Positions 1-7,591 of a stretch of DNA of 44,713 nt are shown in pieces (the first letter of the stretch is position 1; each line of letters starts with the position of its first letter). Both the position numbers and the translations under genes were made by a program. The notes beneath the pieces were generated by a model. The model saw only the letters and a list, made by a program, of their open reading frames with translations, was not told where the DNA came from and did not search any database. The DNA lies in NCBI GenBank assembly GCA_937918955.1, contig CAKZRZ010000036.1:1-44713 (forward strand), written 5' to 3'. The stretch comes from an uncultured Arenicella sp. (GTDB taxonomy: Bacteria > Pseudomonadota > Gammaproteobacteria > Arenicellales > Arenicellaceae).

Positions 1-45
1 AACAGATTTAGCGATATCGATACCAATTAATGTAATATTACTCAT
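1..45 (-). mobile_element. IS110-family transposase, N-terminal fragment (cut by window edge)
   Basis: Reading the minus strand from the ATG at 45-43 gives 15 codons, MSNITLIGIDIAKSV, that run off the left edge. The GIDIAK segment holds the first acidic residue of the DEDD RuvC-like catalytic domain of IS110-family transposases and is the typical start of these proteins. An AAGGT stretch about 9 nt upstream of the ATG can act as ribosome binding site. The 'IDIAKxVF' style resembles the IS1111 subgroup more than the IS110/IS621 subgroup, but 15 residues do not settle this. Whether the element is intact cannot be seen. Confidence 0.8.
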
Positions 46-313
46 GATGAATACCTTTTAAGTTTTAGTAGACCTCCATCCTCCAAAAATAACCACTGGT
101 TGTCAAAGAGGGTGGGAGGTATTCATCACAACACCCACTCACCTACTCTCACCTAATTGCGAACTTTTCAATAGATTGAATAATCAGCCTGAGAATCAAC
201 GATGTCACTACGAAAAGGAGACGCAACTTAGCTATAAACAAAGCTTGTATATATCTGACGAAGTCACCTCGTCAAAGATCAAGCCTTGTCTCAAAAAGGC
301 ACAACTCGATAAC
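46..313. other. Non-coding stretch: probable upstream end of the IS110-type element plus flank
   Basis: There is no open frame with support here. Read on the minus strand toward the transposase, it holds a 6-bp stem (TGACGA 256-261 with TCGTCA 269-274), a TTCAA/TTGAA stem (167-180), a repeated AGGTGAG motif (around 138-154), and an imperfect 10-bp stem (72-81 with 111-120) that encloses an aacc/ggtt hairpin at 91-101. In IS110-type elements the non-coding ends lie next to the transposase and in some groups encode the bridge RNA. The exact end of the element cannot be placed without comparing copies. Confidence 0.4.
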
Positions 314-340
314 AAAAAAGGCCCTCAAATGAGGGCCTTT
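314..340 (-). terminator. Rho-independent terminator of the phasin-like gene
   Basis: A perfect 10-bp stem (317-326 with 331-340; arms AAAGGCCCTC and GAGGGCCTTT) encloses an AAAT loop. On the minus strand it is followed by a run of six T residues (A-run at 314-319 on the plus strand). It lies 24 nt beyond the stop codon of the phasin-like gene at 365. Confidence 0.9.
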
Positions 341-364
341 CGATACTGCTTTTAAGAACTCAGA

Positions 365-880
365 CTAAGCTGATTTCTTAAGATCTTTACTCAAAGACTC
401 AAGCTTCTTAGAAAGATCTTGCAAACGTGCAGGAATGTCTACCACTGAGGTCAAGCCTACAAAGCGCTCTTTAGCGGCTTCGATTTGCTCTTCAACGGTT
501 GCACGACCTTCTTTCAAACGACTTTCTGCTTCGTCTTGAACTTTCTCACCGCGAGAAACTAAATCAGTAACTAGCTCTTGGCTTTCTTTGTTCAATTTTG
601 TGTAACGAGTTTGAATTTCGTCATTTGCTTTGTTTACCAAAGAAACAGCTTCTTCGTAAGTGCGGCCAGCAACACCAAGGTTTGCGAACCAAAGTTGCTT
701 AGCAACGTTCTGCGCGGCTGAGATATTTTTGCTTACTTTAGCAACAATTGAATCGGCCGTTGCTTCTACTGCATCTTCAACTGCGTCTACCGCTTCAATT
801 ACTTCTTTCTTCGCTTTCGATACCGCTTTTGCAGATGTCTTCTTAGCTGGTGCTTTTTTGCTTACAGGTTTAGTAGCCAT
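365..880 (-). CDS. Phasin-like polyhydroxyalkanoate/lipid-granule-associated protein with basic N-terminus
   Basis: A 171-residue protein. The start is the ATG at 880, because GGAGG sits 8 nt upstream; the open frame extends 18 codons further but that stretch has no ribosome site. Residues 2-25 are Lys/Ala/Ser-rich and histone-like, 26-50 form an Ala/acidic helix, and 55-120 (QLWFANLGVAGRTYEEA and following) match the phasin family of PhaF/PhaI type, where this amphipathic region coats granules. The rest is predicted helical coiled coil. Phasins bind the surface of storage granules; PhaF-type members also bind DNA through a Lys/Ala-rich arm, although there the arm is C-terminal. No PHA synthase is in the window. 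It is monocistronic with its own terminator. It could serve wax-ester/triacylglycerol bodies rather than PHA; this is inference. Confidence 0.75.
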   Translation of the reverse strand: MATKPVSKKAPAKKTSAKAVSKAKKEVIEAVDAVEDAVEATADSIVAKVSKNISAAQNVAKQLWFANLGVAGRTYEEAVSLVNKANDEIQTRYTKLNKESQELVTDLVSRGEKVQDEAESRLKEGRATVEEQIEAAKERFVGLTSVVDIPARLQDLSKKLESLSKDLKKSA

Positions 881-1148
881 GATCGGCCTCCAAAGTTTCA
901 AGTTAATTTCAATGATCCCATCATACTGAGCCACTTTAGAATCTGCCCCCTAATTAGAAATAGCATTCTAACACCCCACCGCTTCTCGCTTTTAGGCAAC
1001 GATCAGGCAAAACTATTGTTCCTTGAAATTCGTTGTCAGCTTGATGCCTCCTTGATTTTCAATTGCTAGACTGCAACACTTGTTCAGTAATTTAGCCATA
1101 CCTACAAACACTATACAAAACAACAGCTCTAACCATCAAAGGCCTCTT

Positions 1149-2051
1149 ATGAAACATTTATCCATCCCCAAAAAGAGCATGAAAAGTGCTTTCGTATTAA
1201 GCTTGTTCGCGCTTGCGAGTGCATGCACTACCGTAAGCTCGCAAAGCGTCGCGCCAGTTGCTATAGAGAATCTAGCCCTGAAAGCGGCTCTTTCATCTCA
1301 AAGTGAGAAAAACCAAATGCGCTTTGCATCACGTAACCCAGGTCCAACGCTGGAATTTTTTGGCGTGCAACCAGGCATGACCGTTGTCGAAGCATTGCCA
1401 GGTGGCGGCTGGTACTCGAAAATTCTACTACCCTATCTCGGCGAGAACGGTCAGTTAATAGGTGTAGACTACTCACAAAAACTCTGGCCCAATTTTGGTT
1501 TCATGACGCCTGAGCGCATCGAAGCGAAAAAAACATGGGTATCAACTTGGACCGCCCAAGCCAATGAATGGCGCACCGACGCCAGTGCCTCAGTAAGTGC
1601 GTTTCAATTCGATGAAATGCCTGATTCAATGATCGAAACAGCAGACGCGGTCTTGTACATTCGCGCTATGCACAACCTAGCACGGTTTGACGATAAGGGC
1701 GGATTTCTTGGTAGCGCTCTTAGAGATACCTATCAAATTCTCAAACCCGGTGGCATCGTTGGCATTGTTCAACACCAAGCGCTTGAAGATCGCGATGACT
1801 CGTGGGCCAATGGCAGCAATGGCTATTTAAAGAAAAGCTTTGTTATCGCAAAAATGCAAGATGCTGGCTTTGAGTTTGTAGGCGAGAGCAACATCAATGA
1901 GAACCCGAAAGATCAAGCTACGACTGGTGATTTTGTTTGGCGCCTACCTCCGAGCTTAAGTGGTTCTAAAGATGACCCAGAAAAGCGTGCCGCAATGCAG
2001 GCCATTGGCGAATCTAGCCGTATGACGCTTAAGTTCAGAAAGCCTGCATAA
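1149..2051 (+). CDS. Predicted SAM-dependent methyltransferase with lipoprotein signal (COG4798-like)
   Basis: A 300-residue protein from the ATG at 1149, preceded by AAAGG; an earlier in-frame ATG at 1080 would add 23 residues ahead of the signal peptide and is less likely. Residues 11-26 are a hydrophobic segment ending in LASAC, a lipobox with Cys26 as the lipidation site. The mature part has a class I methyltransferase layout: VVEALPGGGWYS (79-90, glycine-rich SAM loop), GVDYS (105-109), and a later LKPGG strand-turn. This matches the family of predicted extracytoplasmic methyltransferases often found in marine bacteria. Its substrate is unknown, and how SAM would reach it outside the cytoplasm is unclear. 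It is followed after 48 nt by the 2100 gene and may be co-transcribed with it. Confidence 0.7.
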   Translation: MKHLSIPKKSMKSAFVLSLFALASACTTVSSQSVAPVAIENLALKAALSSQSEKNQMRFASRNPGPTLEFFGVQPGMTVVEALPGGGWYSKILLPYLGENGQLIGVDYSQKLWPNFGFMTPERIEAKKTWVSTWTAQANEWRTDASASVSAFQFDEMPDSMIETADAVLYIRAMHNLARFDDKGGFLGSALRDTYQILKPGGIVGIVQHQALEDRDDSWANGSNGYLKKSFVIAKMQDAGFEFVGESNINENPKDQATTGDFVWRLPPSLSGSKDDPEKRAAMQAIGESSRMTLKFRKPA

Positions 2052-2099
2052 GCGTTTCAATTTAACAAATGACATTCCACAATAGAGTGAGACATCACA

Positions 2100-2549
2100 A
2101 TGACTAATTTTTTTCGCGGATTAATCGCTCTATTAGTGGCGAGCTTAACAACGGCTCTGCTTGGCTCAGTATTTTCGAGTCAATTTGTCATGAGCGACCT
2201 AATTTCTGTAGGCGCTGAAATTCCTTTTTCGGACCGATTGTCGATGACAATCGACGATTTCGGAATTCTGCCTTCATTAATACCACTGACTCTGGTCTGC
2301 TTTGTGATCGCGTTTAGCATTGGATCACTTTGCATTAAGTATATCGGTGGCAAGCGAATTGTTTGGTATATGGTCGCTGGTGCCGCTGGCTTAATGGCAA
2401 CCTTACTAGTCATGAAAGCAGTGCTCCTGGTTAGCGGTATTGCAGGAACACGCAGCACCTTAGGCTTTTTGAGTTTTGGACTTGCAGGAGCAATTGGCGG
2501 ATGGGTATTCGCTAAGCTCACTCACTCATTGACGAATCAGGGAGATTAA
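2100..2549 (+). CDS. Small integral membrane protein, function unknown
   Basis: A 149-residue protein with four predicted membrane segments (about 5-26, 57-80, 90-112 and 122-142). A GAGTGAG stretch precedes the ATG by about 8 nt. I do not recognise the family. The stop lies 5 nt before the sugar dehydrogenase gene, so the two are almost certainly co-transcribed. A role as membrane partner of that dehydrogenase is possible but nothing in the sequence shows it. Confidence 0.7.
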   Translation: MTNFFRGLIALLVASLTTALLGSVFSSQFVMSDLISVGAEIPFSDRLSMTIDDFGILPSLIPLTLVCFVIAFSIGSLCIKYIGGKRIVWYMVAGAAGLMATLLVMKAVLLVSGIAGTRSTLGFLSFGLAGAIGGWVFAKLTHSLTNQGD

Positions 2550-2554
2550 GTAAG

Positions 2555-3676
2555 ATGAAAATTAGCATCAAGTTAGCATTACAAATATTCGTGTGGTGCT
2601 TGATTACTGTGATGAGCGTTACCGTTTCAGCCCAGCATGTTCCAGTGGTAACAGATGACTATCGCACTGAAGTCGTGGCCAGCGGACTTAATCAACCTTG
2701 GGCCGCAGCCCATTTGCCAAACGGTGACATACTCATCACCGAACGTGGCGGCACACTTAGAGTAGTTCGAGGTGGCAAACTTCTTGATCAGGCGGTAGAC
2801 AACGTGCCTGAGGTATATTTTGCTGGCCAAGGTGGTTTGCTTGACGTTTTGATTGACGCCGACTTCGACACTACTAAGCGCATCTATTTGAGCTTTGCCC
2901 ATGGCACATCTGATGCAAACGCAATACGCTTGATCTCGGCACAGCTCAACCCACTTGGTGACAGCTACAGACTTGAGAATGTTACCCCGATCTTCACAGC
3001 GTCCCCTCTGAAACGAGCGCCACAACATTACTCCGGCCGAATCGAACAACTAAACGACAAAACTCTTTTGTTGACCGTTGGCGATGGGTTTGATTATCGA
3101 GAACACGCGCAGAAGCTTGATAGCCATCTAGGTAAAATCATTCGCATTAATCGTGATGGTTCGGTGCCTCAGGACAACCCTTTTATTGGCAACGAAAAAG
3201 CTAAGCCTGAAATTTGGTCTTACGGGCACCGTAATCATCAAGCCATCGCCCTGATTGGCGATGCCGTATATCAAAATGAGCACGGCCCACAAGGCGGTGA
3301 TGAAGTTAATCTAATCACGCCTGGCACAAATTATGGATGGCCTATTGCAACAATTGGCCGCGATTACAATGGTGCGCGCATCTCGCCTTTCACCAGCTAT
3401 CCAAACACACAAGCGCCCTTAGTAGATTGGACACCGTCGATTGCACCATCGTCTATGGCGTTCTATCGAGGTCGCCTATACGTAACGGCACTAGCCGAAC
3501 AATCAATACGTGCCTTAAGTGTTGAAGGCGACGCGGTAAAAGACCTCGGCAAGGTATTCACGGGTATTGAAGGACGCTTACGAGATATCTCGGTTGGTAT
3601 TGATGACACGCTCTATGTATTAAGCGATGGAGATCAAGCAGAGTTGATCAAGATCACCTTAACACTGCTTAGATAG
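2555..3676 (+). CDS. PQQ-dependent sugar dehydrogenase (YliI/Asd, soluble glucose dehydrogenase family)
   Basis: A 373-residue exported protein; a Sec signal peptide ends near VSA-QH (residue 26). It is a six-bladed beta-propeller of the GSDH family, with ITERGGTLRVV (61-71), GQGGLLDV (91-98), HYSGRI (158-163, containing the likely catalytic His), WSYGHRNHQ (221-229), NEHGPQGGDE (241-250) and NYGWP (259-263). Family members oxidise aldose sugars in the periplasm with PQQ as cofactor and pass electrons to quinones or other acceptors. No PQQ synthesis genes are in the window, so cofactor supply is unknown. A GGGAG ribosome site lies about 9 nt upstream. Followed 3 nt later by the carboxyltransferase gene. 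Confidence 0.88.
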   Translation: MKISIKLALQIFVWCLITVMSVTVSAQHVPVVTDDYRTEVVASGLNQPWAAAHLPNGDILITERGGTLRVVRGGKLLDQAVDNVPEVYFAGQGGLLDVLIDADFDTTKRIYLSFAHGTSDANAIRLISAQLNPLGDSYRLENVTPIFTASPLKRAPQHYSGRIEQLNDKTLLLTVGDGFDYREHAQKLDSHLGKIIRINRDGSVPQDNPFIGNEKAKPEIWSYGHRNHQAIALIGDAVYQNEHGPQGGDEVNLITPGTNYGWPIATIGRDYNGARISPFTSYPNTQAPLVDWTPSIAPSSMAFYRGRLYVTALAEQSIRALSVEGDAVKDLGKVFTGIEGRLRDISVGIDDTLYVLSDGDQAELIKITLTLLR

Positions 3677-3679
3677 GCC

Positions 3680-5440
3680 ATGCGAAATTCGATCAAGGCG
3701 CCATTAAGCGGCGTTGTCGTTGACCTAGCAGTGACCGTTGGCGAAAAAGTACAGCAAGGTCAATTGCTCGCAATTCTGGAGTCGATGAAAGTTCAGATTA
3801 GAATTGAAGCCGATCACGCCGGTATCGTATCAACGGTCAATGCGCAATTAAACGAATCGATAGAGCGAGAAGCGAGCTTGTTTGAAATCGAACAGCGAGA
3901 ATCTGACTCTAGCCAAACTCCAGCTCCCTCTGAAGAATCAGCAGAGCGCCCACATCCATTAATTGCACAATTTGAAGAACGTAAAGAACTTAGTTTAGAC
4001 TCCTCACGGACGGTAGCAAGAGAAAAACGCCATGCAAAAGGCTACCGAACCGCTCGAGAAAATTTAGCCGCACTTTGTTCGCCCGAAGACTTTCAAGAGT
4101 ACGGGCAATTTGCAGTCGCTGCTCAACGTAAGAAGATCGACTATCAAGAGTTAAAGACAAGCAGCGCTGCTGATGGAATCATCACAGGCATAGCGAAAAT
4201 CAATGGTCAGAAAACCGCTTTAGTGGTCAACGATTATTCGGTGATGGCCGGCACACAAGGTTTTTTCCACCACCAAAAACTCGATAGAATTCTCGCGATT
4301 GCTAAAGAGCAAAGCTTGCCAGTCATCATGTTTACAGAGGGCGGCGGTGGCCGACCTAACGACACCGACATAACAACCGTAAACTCAGGTCTACAATGTA
4401 CCTCCTTCGGCGCATGGGCGGGCTTAAGCGGCTTTGTCCCCAGAATTGCGGTGGCCAACGGCTATAATTTTGCCGGAAATGCAGCATTATTTGGAGCAGC
4501 TGACATCACCATCGCCACTAAGTCTTCTTGGGTAGGAATGGCGGGGCCAGCGATGATCGAAGGCGGCGGCTTGGGCTCGTTTAAGCCCACAGACATCGGC
4601 CCAATCGATGTTCAAGCTAGCAATGGCACCGTAGACATTGTTGCCGATGACGAAGAACATGCCGCGAGCATTGCGTTAAAAGTACTTAGCTATTTTCAGG
4701 CCACACCAGTATCAGAAGCAGTGCAAGCGAATGAGCAGAGCAAGCTGCAATATGCGTTACCCGAAAATCGGCGCCAAACTTATGCAGTGAGAACCATTAT
4801 CGAATGTATATGCGATGTAGACAGTGTCACAGAATTACGCTCCGGCTTCGGCAAATCTATCGTTACTAGCTTAGGCCGGGTTGGTGGCAAAGCCGTTGGT
4901 ATAATGGCGAACGATTGCACCAATCTTGGCGGCGCCATTGACGTTGATGCTGGGCAAAAAGCTGCTCGATTTATGACGCTCTGCGATCAGTTTGGTCTGC
5001 CGATTATTTCACTCTGCGATACGCCAGGATTTATGGTTGGCCCTGAACATGAAGCTCAGGGCGCGGTGAGGAAACTCGCTGAAATGTTTACCGTTGGCGC
5101 ACAGATCAGCGTGCCGTTCTATGCTGTGGTGTTGCGCAAATGTTATGGCCTGGGAGCCCAAGCCATGCTTGGAGGAAGCACTTCGCGGCCATTGTGCACA
5201 CTGTCGTGGCCCACGGGTGAGTTTGGCGCGATGGGCTTAGAAGGTGCCGTCAAACTAGGCTTTAGCAAAGAGCTATCGGCAATGACAAACCCTGAAGATC
5301 AAAAAGCCTTGTTTGATAAATTACTTGCCGACCAATATCGCCGTGGGCAAGCAGAAGAAGTCGCCAGCGTATTAGAAATTGACGCTGTGATCGACCCAAT
5401 GGAAACTCGAGCGACTCTTACACTATTGCTCGACCGCTAA
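3680..5440 (+). CDS. Acyl-CoA carboxylase subunit: biotin carrier domain fused to carboxyltransferase
   Basis: A 586-residue protein with two parts. Residues 1-72 are a biotinyl domain with the ESMK motif (34-37; Lys37 is the expected biotin site), followed by an acidic/Pro/Ser linker (about 73-95). Residues 100-586 are a full carboxyltransferase of the AccD/PccB type with both halves: GFFHHQKLDRILAIA and TEGGGGRPND in the N half, and NDCTNLGGAIDVDAGQKAAR, CDTPGFMVGPEHEAQG and RKCYGLGAQAMLGG in the C half. Such enzymes move carboxyl from biotin to an acyl-CoA. The biotin domain is usually on the biotin carboxylase chain, so this arrangement is less common, and no biotin carboxylase is in the window; AccC must come from elsewhere. 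The substrate cannot be told. It begins 3 nt after the dehydrogenase stop with only a weak ribosome site, suggesting translational coupling. Confidence 0.85.
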   Translation: MRNSIKAPLSGVVVDLAVTVGEKVQQGQLLAILESMKVQIRIEADHAGIVSTVNAQLNESIEREASLFEIEQRESDSSQTPAPSEESAERPHPLIAQFEERKELSLDSSRTVAREKRHAKGYRTARENLAALCSPEDFQEYGQFAVAAQRKKIDYQELKTSSAADGIITGIAKINGQKTALVVNDYSVMAGTQGFFHHQKLDRILAIAKEQSLPVIMFTEGGGGRPNDTDITTVNSGLQCTSFGAWAGLSGFVPRIAVANGYNFAGNAALFGAADITIATKSSWVGMAGPAMIEGGGLGSFKPTDIGPIDVQASNGTVDIVADDEEHAASIALKVLSYFQATPVSEAVQANEQSKLQYALPENRRQTYAVRTIIECICDVDSVTELRSGFGKSIVTSLGRVGGKAVGIMANDCTNLGGAIDVDAGQKAARFMTLCDQFGLPIISLCDTPGFMVGPEHEAQGAVRKLAEMFTVGAQISVPFYAVVLRKCYGLGAQAMLGGSTSRPLCTLSWPTGEFGAMGLEGAVKLGFSKELSAMTNPEDQKALFDKLLADQYRRGQAEEVASVLEIDAVIDPMETRATLTLLLDR

Positions 5441-5454
5441 AGATAGAAATCACA

Positions 5455-5841
5455 ATGATATCAGCCTTACTAGATCTGCTAGCGCCAAGAGCGAAAGCTC
5501 GGCTAGAAATTGAGCTAAATACCAATTTGGAAAACTTTCTTTCAAACATAAAAACTGAACACACTCTGATCGAAAGCAATCAGCGCCAGCACAAATTCAG
5601 AGTCAATGGCAACTTCTTCTCAGACCTAAAATCAACCAGCGTTGTCGTCGGCAATAGCGCAAACCCCGATCACCATGAGAATGCCGGCTTTAATCTCACC
5701 ATTGAAAACGGTAAGAACTCCAAGATAATTTTAAAAGCCGAAGAGCGAATTATCTTAGGTTACTTAGAGGTTATCGCAATTAGTACCGCCTTAGAAAAAT
5801 TGCTAAACGACCTTATTGAAAAGAATGATCGCGAAGAATGA
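5455..5841 (+). CDS. Conserved-looking hypothetical protein at the end of the carboxyltransferase operon
   Basis: A 128-residue soluble protein starting 14 nt after the carboxyltransferase stop. I recognise no family. It has a helical N-terminus (1-40), a beta-rich middle (45-95) with HDHH-like polar patches (NPDHHEN), and a helical C-terminus (100-128). No signal peptide or membrane segment is visible. Codon use resembles its neighbours. Position suggests a role with the fused carboxylase, but this is inference only. Confidence 0.6.
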   Translation: MISALLDLLAPRAKARLEIELNTNLENFLSNIKTEHTLIESNQRQHKFRVNGNFFSDLKSTSVVVGNSANPDHHENAGFNLTIENGKNSKIILKAEERIILGYLEVIAISTALEKLLNDLIEKNDREE

Positions 5842-5885
5842 AAATAAATACCAAACGGAAAAATCTCAAACAGTATAGACACTTA

Positions 5886-5897
5886 AACCTATAGGTT
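5886..5897. promoter_or_regulatory. 12-bp perfect palindrome upstream of the epimerase gene
   Basis: AACCTATAGGTT is a perfect inverted repeat lying 79 nt before the ATG of the SDR gene, in a 134-nt intergenic gap. It has the size of a half-turn dimer operator. No convincing -35/-10 pair is seen next to it, so it may simply be chance. Confidence 0.3.
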
Positions 5898-5975
5898 CTT
5901 AGACCGTTATAGCAACTGCTCTAGGCAGCTTTCGTTCATTCGTATTGACACAAGAAAACGCGAGATAGTTTTGAT

Positions 5976-6845
5976 ATGAATACTTATTTTGTAACAGGAA
6001 GTTCCGGGCGGATTGGGCGCGCTATTCATCGCCTCCTCTCTGAAAAAGGCAACGTAATTGGATATGATTTATCACACAGTCCCACCACATCTCACCTAGG
6101 TGATCTTGCTGACTACGATAAGTTGAGGCGTGCAATAGAAGGCTGTGACACGATCTTTCATGCAGCAGCGCTACACGCACCTCATGTTGGAATGCGCTCG
6201 GACTATGAGTTCGAAAAAACCAACATCGAAGGAACGGCCAATGTTCTCAGAGCCGCCAAGGAATTGGGTGTGGAGAATTTCGTTTTCACCAGTACCACCG
6301 CGCTTTACGGTCACGCCTCGCAAAGTGCCGATAAAGCATGCTGGATCACTGAAGAAACAACACCAATGCCTAAGACGATTTATCATCGAAGCAAAATCGC
6401 AGCTGAAGCTATCGCTCAAGAATACGCATCGAAAACATTAAAAGTAACCTCAATCAGAATGTCTAGGTGTTTTCCTGAACGGGTTGATTTAATGGCAATG
6501 TATCGCCTACATCGAGGTATCGACGCACGTGATGTCGCGACAGCTCATTTAGCGTCATTAAGTAATAAATCAGACTTTTCCGTTTACCTTGTTTCAGGAA
6601 AACATCCTTTCGAAAAAGAAGATTGCGAAGAATTAAAAGCCGATGCAGCGGCAGTCATTCGAAGGAGAGCACCCATAATAGCAGCAGCTTTTGGTGCTAG
6701 AGGGTGGGAACTTCCAACGTCAATCGATCGTGTGTATGACTCCTCCAAAGCAATGTCTAAACTCGCGTGGCAAAGCCAATATGGTTTTGATGAAGTTCTG
6801 GCTCAACATGATCGTATGTCTCCAGAAGTGTTACCATTAGTCTGA
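5976..6845 (+). CDS. NAD(P)-dependent epimerase/dehydratase (extended SDR)
   Basis: A 289-residue extended short-chain dehydrogenase. TGSSGRIG (7-14) is the GxxGxxG dinucleotide loop, FTSTTALYG (104-112) supplies the catalytic Ser/Thr, and YHRSK (136-140) is the YxxxK pair. A RDVATAHL segment follows in the substrate domain. The family works on nucleotide sugars or related hydroxy/keto compounds; the exact substrate cannot be inferred. A GAGATAG stretch about 9 nt upstream may be the ribosome site. It stands alone between unrelated units. Confidence 0.85.
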   Translation: MNTYFVTGSSGRIGRAIHRLLSEKGNVIGYDLSHSPTTSHLGDLADYDKLRRAIEGCDTIFHAAALHAPHVGMRSDYEFEKTNIEGTANVLRAAKELGVENFVFTSTTALYGHASQSADKACWITEETTPMPKTIYHRSKIAAEAIAQEYASKTLKVTSIRMSRCFPERVDLMAMYRLHRGIDARDVATAHLASLSNKSDFSVYLVSGKHPFEKEDCEELKADAAAVIRRRAPIIAAAFGARGWELPTSIDRVYDSSKAMSKLAWQSQYGFDEVLAQHDRMSPEVLPLV

Positions 6846-7063
6846 TAAGCCGTTTATTATGACAGTTAAATAGCAAGCCAAACTCGTTCACATTGGCATG
6901 AATTAATTTGTATGTTAATTCAATAATCGCTGCTTTGGGTTACTTCATCTGGGCTTTAAACCAATCGTCTATGGACGCTTTATGAAAATACCTAATCACG
7001 GTTACTGGTTTTTTTGACTGCCATTAGTAACTGATCGCAGCCCCAGAGAAGAATTCACTGCGC
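6846..7063. other. Intergenic, convergent genes; short inverted repeat
   Basis: No gene is supported between the convergent SDR and DUF442 genes. An AT-rich inverted repeat (GAATTAA 6900-6906, TTAATTC 6915-6921) could fold but lacks a clear T-run. A short minus-strand frame that ends at 6940 is broken and is treated as chance. Confidence 0.4.
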
Positions 7064-7435
7064 CTAAGCCTGATCACATTTCGCATCATACTCAGCCTCA
7101 CCGCCTACTAGAAAATTCGCTTCACGCCACAAGCGTTTTGATCTTGCTCCAGATCGGCAGTAGCAATGAATTCGCTTGCGCGTCTGAATTAAGCAAACGA
7201 ACTCATCACGATTTTCAGGCGTGATTTGATAAGACCTAAACGCCAAAAGTTTGAATGGTAAGCCAAGCCGTTGCGCCTCGGCTTCAATTAACTTGTACTC
7301 TATTTGACCTTCGTCTTCACCATCGGGGCGATTACAAACCAAAAGTTCAACGCCTTGATCAATAAAGCCTTGCACATCTTCTACCGTAATTTGGCCCGAC
7401 ACTGAAACTTGACTCGTTAATTGTTCTATATGCAT
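7064..7435 (-). CDS. DUF442/TIGR01244 phosphatase-like (beta-lactamase-hydrolase-like) protein
   Basis: A 123-residue cytoplasmic protein. The NRPDGE segment (35-40) and the CRSGARS loop (93-99) followed by RLW are hallmarks of the DUF442 family, a dual-specificity-phosphatase fold often linked with sulfide/persulfide metabolism or fused to metallo-beta-lactamase domains. Cys93 is the expected nucleophile. GAGGTGG lies about 4-9 nt before the ATG. Its substrate is unknown; the neighbours give no clue. Confidence 0.8.
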   Translation of the reverse strand: MHIEQLTSQVSVSGQITVEDVQGFIDQGVELLVCNRPDGEDEGQIEYKLIEAEAQRLGLPFKLLAFRSYQITPENRDEFVCLIQTRKRIHCYCRSGARSKRLWREANFLVGGEAEYDAKCDQA

Positions 7436-7591
7436 TTTCCACCTCGTTAAGCTTTAGTGAGCAATGATCAATAGCATGCTGACCAGCATTGCTAAGTCAC
7501 TCTTTCACTAACCATTATTCGCCTAGAATCTAAAAAATGCAAATAGCGGCCGCGGGTTCAGGATTGACTCACGGCACAAGTTTAATTGTGC

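Noticed and set aside
1080-1148. Upstream ATG extension of the lipoprotein methyltransferase
   Set aside because: It would put 23 polar residues before the signal peptide; the ATG at 1149 has AAAGG and gives a standard signal.
6940-7024. Minus-strand frame that would read as a short protein end if a 7-T/A run (7009-7015) were frame-shifted
   Set aside because: It is only about 27 residues even with the shift, has no ribosome site and matches no family I know; chance is likelier than a pseudogene.
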